This document shows positions 63,478 to 64,000 of a stretch of 64,000 bases of DNA, piece by piece. The translations under genes were made by a program, and so were the position numbers. The stretch is from Stigmatella ashevillena. Its GTDB lineage: Bacteria > Myxococcota > Myxococcia > Myxococcales > Myxococcaceae. Each line of letters begins with the position of its first letter. Position 1 is the stretch's first letter. The notes under the pieces were generated by a model, which saw only the letters and a list, made by a program, of their open reading frames with translations, searched no databases and was not told the DNA's origin. The stretch is from NCBI RefSeq assembly GCF_028368975.1, contig NZ_JAQNDM010000002.1, positions 4,024,425-4,088,424 of the forward strand, given 5' to 3'.

Positions 63478-64000
63478 TTACAGCGCGTACATCTCGAAGC
63501 ACGAGCCCGCGGGCCCGGCGCCGGAGACGGGCGCGCTGGAGGCGGGCAGCCACGCCCCTTCCGCGGCGCACTGCTGCCAGGTGCTGTTGCTCGCGGACTG
63601 CACACAGGTGCGCATGGCCACGGAGCGGCCCAGCGTGGACGAGGCGCAGTACGGGTACGAGGCGCTGCAATTCGAGGGCTTCGCCGGGGTGCCGTCCGTG
63701 AAGACGCCCGAGAGGCACTGCCGCCAGAGCGCGTCCGAGGAGCTCTGCACGCACGCGCGCTCGGCGACATTGGCGTCCACCGTGCCCGAGTAGCAGGTGG
63801 CCCCCGCGCCGGTGCCCCACGCATACTCGCCCTTGAAGCGGTTGAAGATGCTGGCCACCAGCGACGAGCCGCCCACCGTCGTCTTGCCACACTGGAGCGC
63901 GTAGGCGCCCACCCAGGGGGTGTACGTGTAGAGCGCCGCGGTGGCCTTGTTGACCGGCTTCACCGAGCACGGATCCGACGTCTGCTTGGTGAGCCCGACC
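63478..64000 (-). CDS. Secreted Cys-rich protein, possible peptidoglycan-hydrolase tail (5' part off the window)
   Basis: About 174 residues are visible; the frame stays open to the window edge, so the start is beyond 64000. The visible part opens with a region containing KATAALYTYTPWVGAYALQCG and SSLVASIFNRFKGEYAW, a pattern seen in C-terminal parts of secreted amidase/hemagglutinin-like proteins of myxobacteria. It continues with a Cys-rich stretch (CYSGTV, RACVQSS, RQCLSG, CVQSASN, CAAEGAW). It converges on tamB with 6 bp between stops. Function is uncertain without the N-terminus. Confidence 0.55.
   Translation of the reverse strand, partial: VGLTKQTSDPCSVKPVNKATAALYTYTPWVGAYALQCGKTTVGGSSLVASIFNRFKGEYAWGTGAGATCYSGTVDANVAERACVQSSSDALWRQCLSGVFTDGTPAKPSNCSASYPYCASSTLGRSVAMRTCVQSASNSTWQQCAAEGAWLPASSAPVSGAGPAGSCFEMYAL

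Overview
The window is GC-rich chromosomal DNA that looks like a myxobacterium, most likely of the Stigmatella/Archangium/Cystobacter group. That placement is inferred from gene content, not from a search. The supporting features are a secreted lyase ending in a MYXO-CTERM sorting tail, two Hanks-type kinase genes (one fused to receiver and cyclase domains), an FHA-linked sigma-54 activator, a DUF3396-type immunity protein, a long lipoprotein with MopE-like repeats, and many lipoproteins. No rRNA, tRNA, CRISPR array or insertion sequence was seen.

Layout, left part. 1-6.6 kb: the end of an alpha/beta hydrolase gene, then two tandemly duplicated secreted GH78-like glycosidases sharing a nearly identical internal tract. 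6.8-8.6 kb: an SDR oxidoreductase converging on an MmyB-type regulator. 8.8-13.9 kb: a repeat-rich secreted protein with EGF-like and lamin-tail modules, a SapA-like lipoprotein and an FHA-sigma54 activator. 13.9-18.7 kb (minus strand): a compact operon of Uma2-family protein, Ser/Thr kinase with an extracytoplasmic Cys-rich tail, lipoprotein with a PD-(D/E)XK-like C-terminus, DUF3396 immunity-like protein and a membrane protein, preceded by a PspC-domain gene. The lipoprotein and DUF3396 genes overlap by 4 bp and look like a toxin-immunity pair. 18.9-21.9 kb: the glyoxylate bypass (aceB-aceA).

Middle part. 21.9-26.9 kb: small hypothetical genes, a heparin-lyase-like enzyme, arginine N-succinyltransferase and a transglutaminase-like protein. 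26.9-30 kb: a chemoreceptor signalling domain fused to a complete oligopeptide-binding (SBP_bac_5) domain. 30-32.8 kb: a Cys-rich lipoprotein and a DedA protein. 33-38.8 kb: a cyclic-nucleotide signalling island of kinase-receiver-cyclase, FHA-GAF-cyclase, a CRP-family regulator and a TPR protein with two cyclic-nucleotide-binding domains; two CRP-like sites lie between the last two genes. 39-42.5 kb: an FG-GAP/MopE-like lipoprotein closed by a strong terminator.

Right part. 42.7-49.5 kb: a zinc-ribbon membrane protein and a tightly coupled operon of outer-membrane porin, YfiR-like protein, histidine kinase, response regulator and a receiver-GAF-kinase with a degraded ATPase domain. 49.5-52.2 kb (minus): 3-methyladenine glycosylase, ECF sigma, zinc anti-sigma and rlmN. 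52.2-54.4 kb: a flavin monooxygenase divergent from a TetR repressor, with two clear operators. 54.6-56.1 kb: malQ. 56.6-63.5 kb: tamA-tamB, where the TamA-like barrel carries a lipobox. The last gene runs off the right edge.

The parts most worth following are the lipoprotein toxin/immunity/kinase operon, the chemoreceptor-SBP fusion, and the cyclase/CRP/double-cNBD island.
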